48,378 nucleotides of DNA, from assembly GCA_012728915.1 (NCBI GenBank), contig JAAYEC010000053.1, positions 1 through 48,378 of the forward strand, written 5' to 3'. The notes below the pieces were generated by a model. That model was given only the letters and a program-made list of their open reading frames with translations. It ran no database searches and was not told the origin of the DNA. This document shows positions 18,856 to 29,395 of this stretch, piece after piece (the first letter of the stretch is position 1; every line of letters starts with the position of its first letter). Source of the stretch: Deltaproteobacteria bacterium. GTDB lineage: Bacteria; Desulfobacterota; Syntrophia; Syntrophales; UBA2192. A program made the position numbers and the translations under genes.

Positions 18856-20172
18856 ATGACGAACATGGCCCATCAGCATCTCAAGAATGCTTATCACCGT
18901 CTCGTGGAGCGCATCAACCTGTTCCCTCAGGGGGCCCCGCCCTCGGAGCTTCTCCACGGGATTCTCCGGATGCTTTTCTCGGAGAAGGAGGCGGAGCTCG
19001 TTTCCCTGCTGCCTATCCGGCCCTTCGACGCGCGGAAGGCCGCCGCGGTCTGGAAGACGGGGGAAAGGCAGGCCGAGGCAATTCTGGCCGGCCTTGCCAG
19101 CCGGGGCGTCCTTCTGGACGTCGAGGAGAACGGCAACCGGGTCTACATCCTGCCGCCGCCGATGGCGGGCTTCTTCGAGTTCTCGATGATGCGCCTGAGA
19201 ACCGACCTGGACCAGAAGGCCCTGAGCGAGCTGTACTACCAGTACATCAACGTGGAGGAGGACTTCATCAAGGCCCTCTTTGTGGCAGGCGAGACCCAGC
19301 TGGGGCGGGCCCTCGTCCATGAGCCGGCGCTGCCCGCCGACAGCGGGCTTCACGTCCTGGACTACGAGCGCGCCAGCCGCATCATCGAGACGGCCTCCCA
19401 CATCGGGATCGCCCTGTGCTACTGCCGGCACAAGATGGGGCATCTGGGAAAGGCCTGCGACGCCCCCATGGACATCTGCATGACCTTCAACCGCGCCGCC
19501 GACTCCCTCATCCGTCACGGGATTGTCCGCCCCGTGACGGTGTCGGAGTGCATGGGACTCCTGGAGCGGGCCTACGAGCACAATCTCGTCCAGTTCGGTG
19601 AGAACGTCCAGCGCCGGGTGAGCTTTATCTGCAACTGCTGCGGCTGCTGCTGCGAGGCCATGACCGCCGCCCGCAAGTTCGCCCACCTGCACCCCGTTCA
19701 CACGACCAACTTCCTGCCCGTCGTGGATGGAGATGCGTGCACGGGCTGCGGCCGCTGCGTCGAGGTCTGCCCCATCGGGGCGGTGGCCCTCGTCTCCGCC
19801 GCGGACCCGAAGAAACGCACGAAGAGGAGGGCCCTCGTCGACGGGGACGCCTGCCTGGGCTGCGGCGTGTGCGTCCGGAACTGCAAGGCGGGCGCCATGA
19901 CCCTTGAGCGCCGCCCCGAGCGGGTGATCACGCCTGTCGACTCCGCACGCAGGCTGCTGCTCATGGCCGTCGAGAGGGGGAAACTGCAGAACCTGATCTT
20001 CGACACCCATGCCCTTCGAAGCCACCGGATCATGGCATCCATCCTGGGGGCCATCCTGAAACTGCCTCCTGTGAAGCGGGCGCTCGCCTCGAGGCAGATG
20101 AACTCCCGGTATCTGGACCGCCTCATCGACCGCTACGACGAATACCGGCTTGCAGAACGTATCGAGGCGTGA
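18856..20172 (+). CDS. 4Fe-4S dicluster protein with N-terminal helical/winged-helix region
   Basis: About 438 residues. The N-terminal ~110 look like a helical, winged-helix-like region. The middle has two cysteine groups, CYCRHKMGH-KACDAPMDIC (~195-215) and the dense CNCCGCCC (~264-271). Then come two classical ferredoxin motifs, CTGCGRCVEVCP (~300) and CLGCGVCVRNC (~338). It is cytoplasmic with no signal or membrane segment. It is probably an electron-transfer or Fe-S-sensing protein of a family common in anaerobes; the partner is unknown. The start is uncertain: ATGs at 18856 and 18865 are close and neither has a strong ribosome site. Confidence 0.85.
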   Translation: MTNMAHQHLKNAYHRLVERINLFPQGAPPSELLHGILRMLFSEKEAELVSLLPIRPFDARKAAAVWKTGERQAEAILAGLASRGVLLDVEENGNRVYILPPPMAGFFEFSMMRLRTDLDQKALSELYYQYINVEEDFIKALFVAGETQLGRALVHEPALPADSGLHVLDYERASRIIETASHIGIALCYCRHKMGHLGKACDAPMDICMTFNRAADSLIRHGIVRPVTVSECMGLLERAYEHNLVQFGENVQRRVSFICNCCGCCCEAMTAARKFAHLHPVHTTNFLPVVDGDACTGCGRCVEVCPIGAVALVSAADPKKRTKRRALVDGDACLGCGVCVRNCKAGAMTLERRPERVITPVDSARRLLLMAVERGKLQNLIFDTHALRSHRIMASILGAILKLPPVKRALASRQMNSRYLDRLIDRYDEYRLAERIEA

Positions 20173-20228
20173 GACAAATGCAGAAAAAGGCGCGGGGAAA
20201 GCCCGCACCGGAAGGAGAGACGTCGCGG

Positions 20229-20678
20229 ATGGGCCACTTCAGAACCCGGGCAGTCCTCAGCCTGGTCCTGCTTCCCTTCGTGATCGGCTGTGCCGGCCTC
20301 GTGCCGGAAGAGGCCGCAAGGCCCCGGGAGCCTGCGGTTCCACAGGCCGACGTTTCGCCTCCCGCGGCGGTGTCCGCACCGGGTGAGGCGGAACCCGCCC
20401 TCATGCACGCCAGGGAGATGCTGCTCGGCAAATGGCGGCGCGACGCGCAGGGGGGCGACACGATCGAGTTCTTCGACGACGGCAGGGTGTCCTTTTTCAG
20501 CGCCGTGGAAAAGGTCGCCTATCCGGGAAGTTTCCGCATTCTCGACAAGGCCCGGATGGAGATTCAAATGAAAAACGGCGCCCCCCTGACGTGGGGGTAT
20601 GCCGTGACGAGGGGGGAGTTGACCCTCACGACTCCGACGGGGATGGGTATGAAATACAGGCGGCATCGAGGCAAATAG
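20229..20678 (+). CDS. Small lipoprotein of unknown function
   Basis: 149 residues. The ATG at 20229 has GGAAGGAGA about ten bases upstream. A signal peptide with lipobox VIGC puts the acylated cysteine near residue 22. A proline/alanine-rich linker (~25-60) leads to a compact C-terminal domain: LLGKWRRDAQGGDTIEFFDD, GRVSFFS, GSFRILDKARMEIQ, GELTLTTPTGMGMKYRR. Such GKW-to-F-x-DG patterns occur in small lipocalin-like beta domains, but I cannot assign a family. It lies 56 bp after the Fe-S gene and may be co-transcribed. Confidence 0.82.
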   Translation: MGHFRTRAVLSLVLLPFVIGCAGLVPEEAARPREPAVPQADVSPPAAVSAPGEAEPALMHAREMLLGKWRRDAQGGDTIEFFDDGRVSFFSAVEKVAYPGSFRILDKARMEIQMKNGAPLTWGYAVTRGELTLTTPTGMGMKYRRHRGK

Positions 20679-20865
20679 CCCCCGCGACGCCGTGTTCGAA
20701 GACGGCAGGTCCTGCCCGGTGCCGTTTCTCGGTCGGGCGCCCGGCTTGCCGTCCCGGGCGTTCCCCCGCTCCGTCTCATCGAGGCAGCCGGGTGGCCGAA
20801 ATCGCGCGTCCCGCCCTCAAGATCCGTTCCCGTTCATCCGATGTATGAAGGAAGACGCAAGACCC

Positions 20866-21009
20866 ATGACTGCGATGCAGACGTCAGCCCGGCGCGGATG
20901 GGTCAGAATCGAGGATCGGCAGTTGAAGCGAAAGACGATGTACTGGTTATTCTGGCTTTTTCTCGTGGGCAGCCTGCTGATTTCCGTGACCCATACGGCC
21001 CTGTCGTAG
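20866..21009 (+). CDS. Possible small membrane protein (47 aa)
   Basis: A short reading frame with a basic, soluble N-terminus (RRGWVRIEDRQLKRKT) and one hydrophobic segment, MYWLFWLFLVGSLLISV, ending in THTALS. GAAGGA lies about a dozen bases before the ATG at 20866; a start at 20845 is also possible. A strong intrinsic terminator starts 44 bp after its stop, showing the region is transcribed in this direction. A single-pass inner-membrane peptide is plausible. Coding is not proven: without homologues it could be chance. Confidence 0.4.
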   Translation: MTAMQTSARRGWVRIEDRQLKRKTMYWLFWLFLVGSLLISVTHTALS

Positions 21010-21052
21010 GTCGCTCCCCGAACAGGATCATCCCCCTCGGCGCGGCATGCGA

Positions 21053-21089
21053 CAGGGGGCCTGAACGAGGCCGGCCCCCTGCCTTTTTT
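21053..21089 (+). terminator. Rho-independent terminator
   Basis: A perfect 9-bp GC stem, CAGGGGGCC (21053-21061) with GGCCCCCTG (21073-21081), has an 11-base loop, then CC and six Ts. It ends the lipoprotein/small-ORF transcript. Confidence 0.85.
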
Positions 21090-21184
21090 CGTCTTGCGAA
21101 CGGCCCTCCGGGCAGGAGAAAAAGGCCCGGCTCCCATCTGCTAACCCTTCGTTATTCAAGACGAAATAGACGATCTTTTTTTCC

Positions 21185-21262
21185 TCGACAGGCCTGTCGA
21201 AATGCGCTAGTCTTCAATCATCCATGATATGAAACCAATACGAAAGGGGGTCTGTCATATCA
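21185..21262. promoter_or_regulatory. Two palindromic operator candidates upstream of the 462-aa gene
   Basis: A perfect 16-bp palindrome TCGACAGGCCTGTCGA lies at 21185-21200. A perfect 8-bp inverted repeat TGATATGA (21225-21232) / TCATATCA (21255-21262) with a 22-bp spacer lies further on. Both are in the 678-bp stretch 20679-21356, which otherwise holds only the small ORF and the terminator. They end 95 bp before the next gene. Confidence 0.45.
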
Positions 21263-21356
21263 GGATGTAGAGCCCCGGCTCCTGCCCTGAGGAGTTCCTT
21301 GTAAAGGGGATGCGGTCCGGGCTTTATGTTCGATTGCGACAGGAGGTCACTCAGAC

Positions 21357-22745
21357 ATGTCAACGGTTGATCGCGGGGGTTCTTCCGCCGGGCGGGACGA
21401 CTCAACGGAAAGCCGGGTTGCCCGGGTCATCGACTACGATCTCGCCCGCTGCCGAAGGATCATTTCCGATCTCCACTACCGGCTTACCCGCTTTTCCAAT
21501 TCCGACCGGTTTTACGAGGAGTACGAACTCGCCCTCTACGAGTACTTTGAGGGGCGCGGCGTTTACGGAGACGACGAAGACGAACTCTACGACAACTTCC
21601 AGAGCGAGGAGGAGTTCTCCCGGTTCCTCTCCTGGTACTCGCTGCACTTCGTCACGGACGAATACGACAAGACCTTTCCCGAGCTGTACCTGGACCGCCG
21701 GAAAAACCAGCTCTCCGCGCTGGAGCGGGAGATCCTGCAGAGTTATTCCCGTTCCGTCCTGAGCGTGTACGAGGTTGAGCGGGTCGAACCGGGACAGGGG
21801 GCCGAGATCCGGGACATCTTTGCCGACCGGGCGTACGCCCTCGCGGAACCCACCGCCGCAAAGACGCTCTGCAAGTGGGATCTGCTCTACGGCGGCCTCA
21901 TCGAGGTCCGCGGCCGCCAGCTTCTCGGGGGCATGCCCATCACCGTCATCCCCCAGAGACTCAGGCGGTTCATCGAGCAGAATCTGCTCGAGATCTACAA
22001 CGAGGAGAGGGAGAACTACCGGAACTTCCGCGATTACCTGAAACGGGCCTCGGCCGAGATCTGCGCCCTTGTCGAGAATGCCGTGCACAACGTCGAAAAG
22101 GCCGAGACGCCGGCCGACCCTGAGGCGGACAAGTCCTCCCTGACGAGCCTCCTTTACCGGGTGGACGACTACGACGCCTTTCTCAGGATCATCGAACGCT
22201 CTGCCTTGTTTGCCGCGTCGGAACCTCGCGAGCCCGGCTCTTTCCTGCCCGCCAAGGTGCGTCGTTTCTACTGGCTGCAGCGTGAAGGGGTGAAGGGGTC
22301 TCCTCGGAATGCCCCGGGCGTCCTGTTCCTGAAGCGGGACTCCCTCGTGGTCCAGTGCACGTCGGCCAAACGGGCCGACACCCTCCATGCCATCCTGGAC
22401 AAGATGTTCGCAGGGATCATCGCCTACCGGACAACCGTCCACAAGAGCGTCGAGAAACCGTCCGAACAGGCTCCCACGGAGAGGGGAGCCGGCTTCCCGG
22501 AAGGGGGATCGGCCGGCCGAGAAACCGCGGCGCGGCAGTTTGACAACTGGATCAACGAGAAGATCTCCGCCATCGGCAACATCACCCCGCGGGAGGCCGT
22601 GAAGACCCCCGAGGGAAAAAGGCGGCTCATCGATCTTCTCAAGGAGTTCGAAAACCAGAACGAGCGGGCCCTGCGCAGGGGGCTCAAGGGCCAGGACGCC
22701 GTGTTCTTCCCTGTGGAGAAGATACGCCAGGAACTGGGACTGTAA
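21357..22745 (+). CDS. 462-aa protein of unknown function
   Basis: A soluble protein with AGGAGGT about 11 bases before the ATG. The first ~120 residues are acidic and aromatic (RFYEEYELALYEYF, VYGDDEDELYDNF, FSRFLSWYSLHFVTDEYDKT). The centre (~121-200) reads LSALEREILQSYSRSVLSVY, EVERVEPGQGAEIRDIF, then KWDLLYGGLIEV. This arrangement recalls uncharacterised proteins that often end in a SEC-C zinc motif, but no such motif is present here. Near the C-terminus ITPREAVKTPEGKRRLIDLL is a motif also seen in SEC-C and antitoxin-type domains. No function is assigned. It is followed by the YwqK-like and Usp genes in the same direction. Confidence 0.85.
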   Translation: MSTVDRGGSSAGRDDSTESRVARVIDYDLARCRRIISDLHYRLTRFSNSDRFYEEYELALYEYFEGRGVYGDDEDELYDNFQSEEEFSRFLSWYSLHFVTDEYDKTFPELYLDRRKNQLSALEREILQSYSRSVLSVYEVERVEPGQGAEIRDIFADRAYALAEPTAAKTLCKWDLLYGGLIEVRGRQLLGGMPITVIPQRLRRFIEQNLLEIYNEERENYRNFRDYLKRASAEICALVENAVHNVEKAETPADPEADKSSLTSLLYRVDDYDAFLRIIERSALFAASEPREPGSFLPAKVRRFYWLQREGVKGSPRNAPGVLFLKRDSLVVQCTSAKRADTLHAILDKMFAGIIAYRTTVHKSVEKPSEQAPTERGAGFPEGGSAGRETAARQFDNWINEKISAIGNITPREAVKTPEGKRRLIDLLKEFENQNERALRRGLKGQDAVFFPVEKIRQELGL

Positions 22746-22780
22746 CGGCCGTATGTCGTTTTTCGGTCCGTCCCGAAGAA

Positions 22781-22882
22781 TGTGAAGGCGAGAGGAGGAG
22801 CAGGTGAGAAGGTTGGAGAAGCCGACAGTCGATGGATGATCTCAGCCTTTCCGACCCTCTTGCCCTCAATCCGTCTTACCTT
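22781..22882. repeat. Octamer element with inverted G-rich and C-rich arms
   Basis: The left arm is tgtgaagg, cgagagga, ggagcagg, tgagaagg, ttggagaa (22781-22820). The right arm is ccgaccct, cttgccct, caatccgt, cttacctt (22851-22882), with CNNNCCNT spacing. The two arms are roughly complementary with a 30-base loop. It starts 36 bases after the stop of the 462-aa gene, in the 202-bp gap before the YwqK-like gene. Confidence 0.6.
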
Positions 22883-22947
22883 CTGTATTTAAGCATGCCC
22901 CGCGGCCAACCGACGCCAACACCTTCGAGGAATCGAATCGGCCGACC

Positions 22948-23679
22948 ATGAACTGGGATTTCTTTGCCCCGAAACGCCGGGACGGGGAGCACCTTTCCCA
23001 TTACAGCAAGGGAAGGCTCCGCGAGAGGCGAAACTACCTCAAGGGAAAGCTCAACGGGATCTACGAATCCTACTACGAAAACGGCCAGCTCCTCGTGCGG
23101 ATGTCCTTCAAGGACGGACAGCGGCACGGGGAGGCCACATCCTACTATCGCGACGGCAGGATCCGCGAGAAGTGCACCTTCGAGAAGGATAAATTCGTCG
23201 GCCAGTACACGTCCTACTACGAGACGGGCCAGCTCCGGGAGAGGGAGTGCTACAACCCGGACGGCAGGCTCGAGGGCGAGTATCTCCTGTACTACCGAAA
23301 CGGCCAGCTCAAGGAACAGGAGACCTTCCGCGACGGCAAGCTCGAGGGGGATTACGCCTCCTACTACAGGAACGGGCAGATCCGCGAGAAGGGAACCTTC
23401 CGCGCCGACCGGAGGGAGGGGCCCTACACCGCCTTTGACCGGGACGGGAGACTCCTGGAGCAGGCGACCTTCAAGGGCGGAAAGACGGTCGGCGCCCATA
23501 TGCTCCTTGCCGCCGGGACGGCCGCGGCCCTGGCCGTCGGACAGGGCGACGAGGACCTCGACGAAAACGAGTTCGACCGGATGCTCCGGAAACTGGGCGA
23601 CTTCGAGAAGAAGACCGGGGACGGCGCGGGGCCGAAGACCGAGGGCCTCGAGGATGACGAGGACGAGGAGGACGGCTGA
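22948..23679 (+). CDS. YwqK-like MORN-variant repeat protein
   Basis: 243 residues. Residues ~17-185 are seven ~24-residue repeats of the pattern YYxNGQLxExxTFxDGKxxG, as in YwqK-family proteins (sometimes annotated as antitoxins) and related to MORN repeats. Then comes a short hydrophobic MLLAAGTAAALAVG segment (~188-201). The tail is very acidic, ending EGLEDDEDEEDG. No toxin gene is next to it, so an antitoxin role is not supported by context. Its stop overlaps the start of the Usp gene (TGATG at 23677-23681), so the two are coupled. Confidence 0.88.
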   Translation: MNWDFFAPKRRDGEHLSHYSKGRLRERRNYLKGKLNGIYESYYENGQLLVRMSFKDGQRHGEATSYYRDGRIREKCTFEKDKFVGQYTSYYETGQLRERECYNPDGRLEGEYLLYYRNGQLKEQETFRDGKLEGDYASYYRNGQIREKGTFRADRREGPYTAFDRDGRLLEQATFKGGKTVGAHMLLAAGTAAALAVGQGDEDLDENEFDRMLRKLGDFEKKTGDGAGPKTEGLEDDEDEEDG

Positions 23680-24518
23680 TGTTCCGGGAGATCCTGGTCC
23701 CGACCGACGGGTCCGACTACAGCAAAACGGCTCTCGAATACGGAATCTACATCGCCGGAAGGCTCGACGCCCGCCTGACGGGCCTGCACGTGGTCGACAT
23801 CAAGGTGCTCCAGGGCCCCGTTCTCAACGACATCTGCAGCGCCGCGAGCCTGTCTCCGGGCCCGGAATTCTTCTCCGTCGTCGAAAAGGCCCTCGAAGCC
23901 CGGGCCGACAGCATCCTGCGGGAATTCCGTGAGCGCTGCGAAAAACAGGGGCTCACGTCCGATGTCAAGAGGGTCACGGGGATCATCGACGAGGAGATCG
24001 TCCGTGAAGGCCAGGGCGCCGACCTCATCCTGCTGGCCCAGCGGGGCGAGCACTACCCCCTGAGCCGCAGCGTGCTGCTGGGCTCCACGGCCGAGGCGGT
24101 GGTGCGGAAGGCCGGTAAGCCCGTCCTGGTGACGCCGGCGACATTCGTCGAGATCGAGAGCATGGCCGTCGCCTTCGACGGCAGCCCCCCCGCCGAGCGC
24201 GCCCTGAAGATTGCCGCCGAACTCTCCGACAAGACGCACTGGCCGCTCACGATTCTCATCGTGACGGACCAGGCCAAGCTCTCGGCTGATCTGAGCGCGA
24301 AGGCGGAGTCGACCCTGGAGGATTATCTCATCGACCGGGACACCATCGTTCTGGGGGGGAAAGAGGAAAAGGAGATCCTCCACTTCATCGACGAAGGGGC
24401 CGTGGAGCTGATGCTGATGGGGACCCACGGGCACAGCCGCTTCAAGGAGCTCCTGCTCGGGAGCACGACATCCCATGTCGTCCGCAAGAGCCGGATTCCG
24501 GTCCTGCTGACCCGCTGA
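23679..24518 (+). CDS. Tandem universal stress protein (two UspA domains)
   Basis: 279 residues with two Usp domains: ~1-150 (opening MFREILVPTDGSDYSKTAL) and ~155-279 (MAVAFDGSPPAERALKIA). The second keeps the ATP motif G-x2-G-x9-G-S as GTHGHSRFKELLLGS. The first has AQRGEHYPLSRSVLLGS, lacking the leading glycine and with longer spacing, so only one site may bind ATP. It is translationally coupled to the YwqK-like protein upstream. It is probably a stress or energy-status sensor; partners are unknown. The 103-bp convergent gap to surE holds only a weak GAGGCA/TGCCTC hairpin (24547-24576). Confidence 0.93.
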   Translation: MFREILVPTDGSDYSKTALEYGIYIAGRLDARLTGLHVVDIKVLQGPVLNDICSAASLSPGPEFFSVVEKALEARADSILREFRERCEKQGLTSDVKRVTGIIDEEIVREGQGADLILLAQRGEHYPLSRSVLLGSTAEAVVRKAGKPVLVTPATFVEIESMAVAFDGSPPAERALKIAAELSDKTHWPLTILIVTDQAKLSADLSAKAESTLEDYLIDRDTIVLGGKEEKEILHFIDEGAVELMLMGTHGHSRFKELLLGSTTSHVVRKSRIPVLLTR

Positions 24519-24621
24519 AAGATCCCCCCGTTTCCCCTTTCCTGACGAGGCACGGCAGTAGGATTCCCCTTGCCTCGGGACCTTGTCGCCCCGAATTCGC
24601 CGAAGGGACGGCCTGCGGCTC

Positions 24622-25392
24622 TCAGGGTGCGAGCTTCCCGATGGTTCCCCTCAGTTCGTCCAGAACGTCATGCCGGGTCATGTCGTAGTAGATGGGCGTG
24701 ATGGAAATCATGCCGTTGCGCAGGGCGAGGAAGTCGGTCCCGTTGTCCTCCGCGTCCGTGATCTGCGTCTCCCCCGCAAGCCAGTAGTATACGTTCTCCC
24801 GCGGATCGACCCGTTTCTCGAACTGCTCCATGAGCCTGGCCTGCCCCTGCCGGGTGACGGCAATCCCCTTGATGTCTTTTTCCGGCACGGCGGGAATGTT
24901 CACGTTCAGGGGAATCCGGCGGTTGGGGCTGTGCTCGAGCATGAAGCGGGCGATCTTTCGGGCAAAGCGCGCGGCAAAGCCGAAGTCCGCGTTCCGACTG
25001 TGCGTGCCCAGCGAGATGGCGATGGAGGGGACCCCCAGAATCGCGCCTTCCGTCGCGGCCGAGACGGTCCCGGAATACAGCACGTTGATGCCCACATTGG
25101 CCCCGAGGTTGATGCCCGAGACGACGAGGTCCACGGGCTTGTCCGAGAGTTCCCGGAGACCGATCTTGACGCAGTCCGCCGGGGTCCCCGTCACGGCCCA
25201 GCCCATGAACTGCCCGTTCTTCCGGGCCTGGCGGACCATGAGCGGCCGCGAGATCGTGATCGCGTGCCCCACGGCACTCTGCTCCACCTCGGGGGCCACC
25301 ACGATGCAGTCCGCCTCCTTCGACAGCTCCTGATACAGCGCGCTCAGGCCGCGCGCGTAGATCCCGTCATCGTTGGTCAGCAAGAATCGCAT
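24622..25392 (-). CDS. surE: 5'/3'-nucleotidase SurE
   Basis: 256 residues, normal length. The metal site is LLTNDDG at residues 4-10. VAPEVEQSAVGHAITISRPL (~32-51) and VSGINLGANVGINVLYSGTVSAA (~90-112) are diagnostic. It removes phosphate from nucleoside monophosphates, using a divalent metal. It lies 33 bp downstream of the binding-protein gene in the same direction, so it probably shares the promoter at 26665-26692. Confidence 0.96.
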   Translation of the reverse strand: MRFLLTNDDGIYARGLSALYQELSKEADCIVVAPEVEQSAVGHAITISRPLMVRQARKNGQFMGWAVTGTPADCVKIGLRELSDKPVDLVVSGINLGANVGINVLYSGTVSAATEGAILGVPSIAISLGTHSRNADFGFAARFARKIARFMLEHSPNRRIPLNVNIPAVPEKDIKGIAVTRQGQARLMEQFEKRVDPRENVYYWLAGETQITDAEDNGTDFLALRNGMISITPIYYDMTRHDVLDELRGTIGKLAP

Positions 25393-25425
25393 GAATGTCC
25401 TTCTCTGCTCCTTCCCCGAACCCCG

Positions 25426-26619
25426 TCAGTACGCCGGGGTGATATCCACAATGCTCTTTCCCTCCACCTTCAGGATGAAGGGCCGCCGCCGCATCTCCCC
25501 CGTCTTGGAAACGCTCACCCGGCCCGTGACACCCTCGAAGGATTCGATCTGCTTCAGGCGGACCAGCAGCGACCTTCGGTCCCTGACGGCCCGGTCCCGG
25601 AGGGTCTCCCCGAGCATCCTGGCCGTGTCGAAGGCGAGCGCCTCGCGGTAATCGGGTTCCCGCCCCGTGGCCCCGAAGATGGTGTCCGCGAAATCCCTCA
25701 CGGCCGGCTTGTCGCTCTCGGCGAAGAAGGGGGCCGTCAGGATCGCCCCTTCGAAAAAGTCCGCCTCCCGGCGGATTCCCTCCGGGGAATACCAGAGCGA
25801 CGTGCCGAGAAGCTGGACGCCCCGGACATCGTGGAACGAGAGCTGCGGGAGGATCATCTGCAGCCTCGAAAAGGCGTCCGGGATGTAGAGGGCGTCGAAA
25901 TCGAGCGCGGGGGCAGGAGCGGGCTTCGCCGCTTCGACCCCCCTCTTTTTCGTCGGGGGCCGCGGGTTCCGGAAGGCGGCCAGCTTGCGGATCTCGGCGG
26001 AAAAGTCGGTCTGATCCGTCCTGTAGGCCTGGACGCGACGGACCTTGGCGCCCAGGCGGAGCGCTTCCTCCCGGAACGCGCCGGCCATGGACGTTCCGTA
26101 GGCATGACTCGGATGGAAGATGGCGAGACGGGACAGGCCTAGGTCTTTGACGGCATAGGAGGCGAGGGCCACTGCTTCCCTCCTGTCGGAGCGTAATTCG
26201 CTGAAGACAAACTCCCGCGGGACCCCGGGCAGGTCGACGGGCCCCAGGACGAGAAGAGGAATCTGCGCCGCCTGGGCCGCCTCGGCGGCTGCCCGCGCCG
26301 CGTCGGCCTCGGGGGGACCGATGATCGCCATGACGCCGGGCTCGGCGGCGAGTCGCTCCACGGCCCGGGCGGCCTCTTCCGGTCTGCCCTCGTAGTCCTC
26401 GATGCGCAGCACGGCCAACGCCCTGTTCCCGTCAAAGAGATCCAGCCCCGCGAGGATCCCGTCGAGGGCGCGGTTCCCCGGGGCGGCCTGCCTTCCCGTC
26501 AGCGGCAGCAGCGCCCCGATGACGGGCGGCTCGGTGCCCGGCCCGGCCTGGGCCGCTGCCGTGGAGGCGCACACCAGGGCGATCGAAGCGAGAAACAGCG
26601 CGGACAGGGTCTTTTTCAT
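25426..26619 (-). CDS. Periplasmic ligand-binding protein (Leu/Ile/Val-binding or LpoA-like fold)
   Basis: 397 residues with a signal peptide ending near TAAAQA (~23). The fold is type-1 periplasmic binding: VIGALLPLTGRQAAPGNRALDGILAGL, AIIGPPEADAARAA, DFDALYIPDAFSRLQMILPQ and EALAFDTARML. The opening resembles penicillin-binding-protein activators (LpoA-type) as much as amino-acid ABC receptors. No ABC permease or ATPase is adjacent, which favours the former or a stand-alone receptor. The ATG at 26619 is chosen because the signal peptide starts there. The exact ligand is unknown. Confidence 0.83.
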   Translation of the reverse strand: MKKTLSALFLASIALVCASTAAAQAGPGTEPPVIGALLPLTGRQAAPGNRALDGILAGLDLFDGNRALAVLRIEDYEGRPEEAARAVERLAAEPGVMAIIGPPEADAARAAAEAAQAAQIPLLVLGPVDLPGVPREFVFSELRSDRREAVALASYAVKDLGLSRLAIFHPSHAYGTSMAGAFREEALRLGAKVRRVQAYRTDQTDFSAEIRKLAAFRNPRPPTKKRGVEAAKPAPAPALDFDALYIPDAFSRLQMILPQLSFHDVRGVQLLGTSLWYSPEGIRREADFFEGAILTAPFFAESDKPAVRDFADTIFGATGREPDYREALAFDTARMLGETLRDRAVRDRRSLLVRLKQIESFEGVTGRVSVSKTGEMRRRPFILKVEGKSIVDITPAY

Positions 26620-26664
26620 GGGCTCCAGCGTTCCGTCACAGGGATCCATCGTTCCGTCCCGACC

Positions 26665-26692
26665 TATATACCCTTTCGCAGGACGATTTCAA
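26665..26692 (-). promoter_or_regulatory. Candidate promoter of the binding protein-surE operon
   Basis: On the minus strand TTGAAA (26687-26692), 16 bp, TATATA (26665-26670), about 45 bp before the ATG. A direct repeat CGTTCCGTC (26629-26637 and 26650-26658, 21-bp period, about two helical turns) lies between promoter and gene. Confidence 0.5.
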
Positions 26693-26756
26693 CCGATCCC
26701 TTTCCCCGGAGTTTTCGTCTCGAGCCCGCCGCCCGGGTCCCCGGCTTGCCCGGCAA

Positions 26757-26790
26757 CAAAAAGCCCGGTACTTGCTGGAAGCACCGGGCT
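26757..26790 (-). terminator. Rho-independent terminator of the dnaK operon
   Basis: On the minus strand an 8-bp stem AGCCCGGT/ACCGGGCT (26762-26769 with 26783-26790) is followed by GCTTTTTG. It lies 18 bp past the dnaK stop. Confidence 0.82.
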
Positions 26791-26807
26791 CACGGGATCG
26801 CGGAATT

Positions 26808-28724
<1,917 letters not shown>

Positions 28725-28760
28725 GATGCTCAAACCTCCTGTACTGCTCGAAGTGCTGGG

Positions 28761-29369
28761 TTACTGCCCCTCCGTGTCCCGTGAGACGTTTTTCGAAACG
28801 GATACCTTGGAAGGCCTCAGCAACCTCCCGTGCAGCGTGTATCCGCTCTCGTATTCATCGACGACCCGGTTGCTCTCCATCCCCGGCGTCTCGACCTGCA
28901 TGAGGGCCTGGTGCTTCTCCGGGTCGAACTCCTCGCCCCTGGCCGCGATCTTTGCGACCCCGTGCCTCTCCAGGCAGCCCAGGATCTGCGTGTGGATCAG
29001 CTCGAGACCCTGGTGGAACGCCTCGAAGTTGTTCCGGGCCGACAGCTCCGATGCCTGCTCTAACGCCCGATCCAGGCTGTCCAGGATGGGGAGGATGTCC
29101 TTGATCAGCTTCTCGTTGCCGTACTTGATCGAGTCTTCCCTGTCCCTGGCCGCCCGTTTGCGGTAGTTGTCCAGTTCCGCCGCGGCCCGCAGGTAGCGGT
29201 CGTAATTTTCCGCGGCCTCCTTCTCCCTGGCTTCCAGCCGCGCGCGAAGGTCCTCCTGCGACTCGGGCCCCGGGGCCGGCGTCTCGTCCGCAGCCGCGCC
29301 GGGCGCCACATCCGGCGTGTCGGCCGGGGCGGCACCGTGCTCTTTTCTGTGCCTCGATCTGTTGCCCAT
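28761..29369 (-). CDS. grpE: Nucleotide exchange factor GrpE
   Basis: 202 residues. The N-terminal ~40 are disordered and Ala/Pro-rich. Next is a long coiled coil (~40-95, EKEAAENYDRYLRAAAELDN-YRKRA), then the beta-domain with GVAKIAARGEEFDPEKHQALM and DEYESGYTLHGRLLRPSKV, the usual GrpE ending. It releases ADP from DnaK, whose gene starts 37 bp downstream. Confidence 0.95.
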   Translation of the reverse strand: MGNRSRHRKEHGAAPADTPDVAPGAAADETPAPGPESQEDLRARLEAREKEAAENYDRYLRAAAELDNYRKRAARDREDSIKYGNEKLIKDILPILDSLDRALEQASELSARNNFEAFHQGLELIHTQILGCLERHGVAKIAARGEEFDPEKHQALMQVETPGMESNRVVDEYESGYTLHGRLLRPSKVSVSKNVSRDTEGQ

Positions 29370-29395
29370 GTCTGACTGGTCTTCCTGTTGAGTTT

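Noticed and set aside
22948-24518. A toxin-antitoxin pair because YwqK proteins are often called antitoxins
   Set aside because: No toxin-like gene is adjacent. The coupled partner is a universal stress protein.
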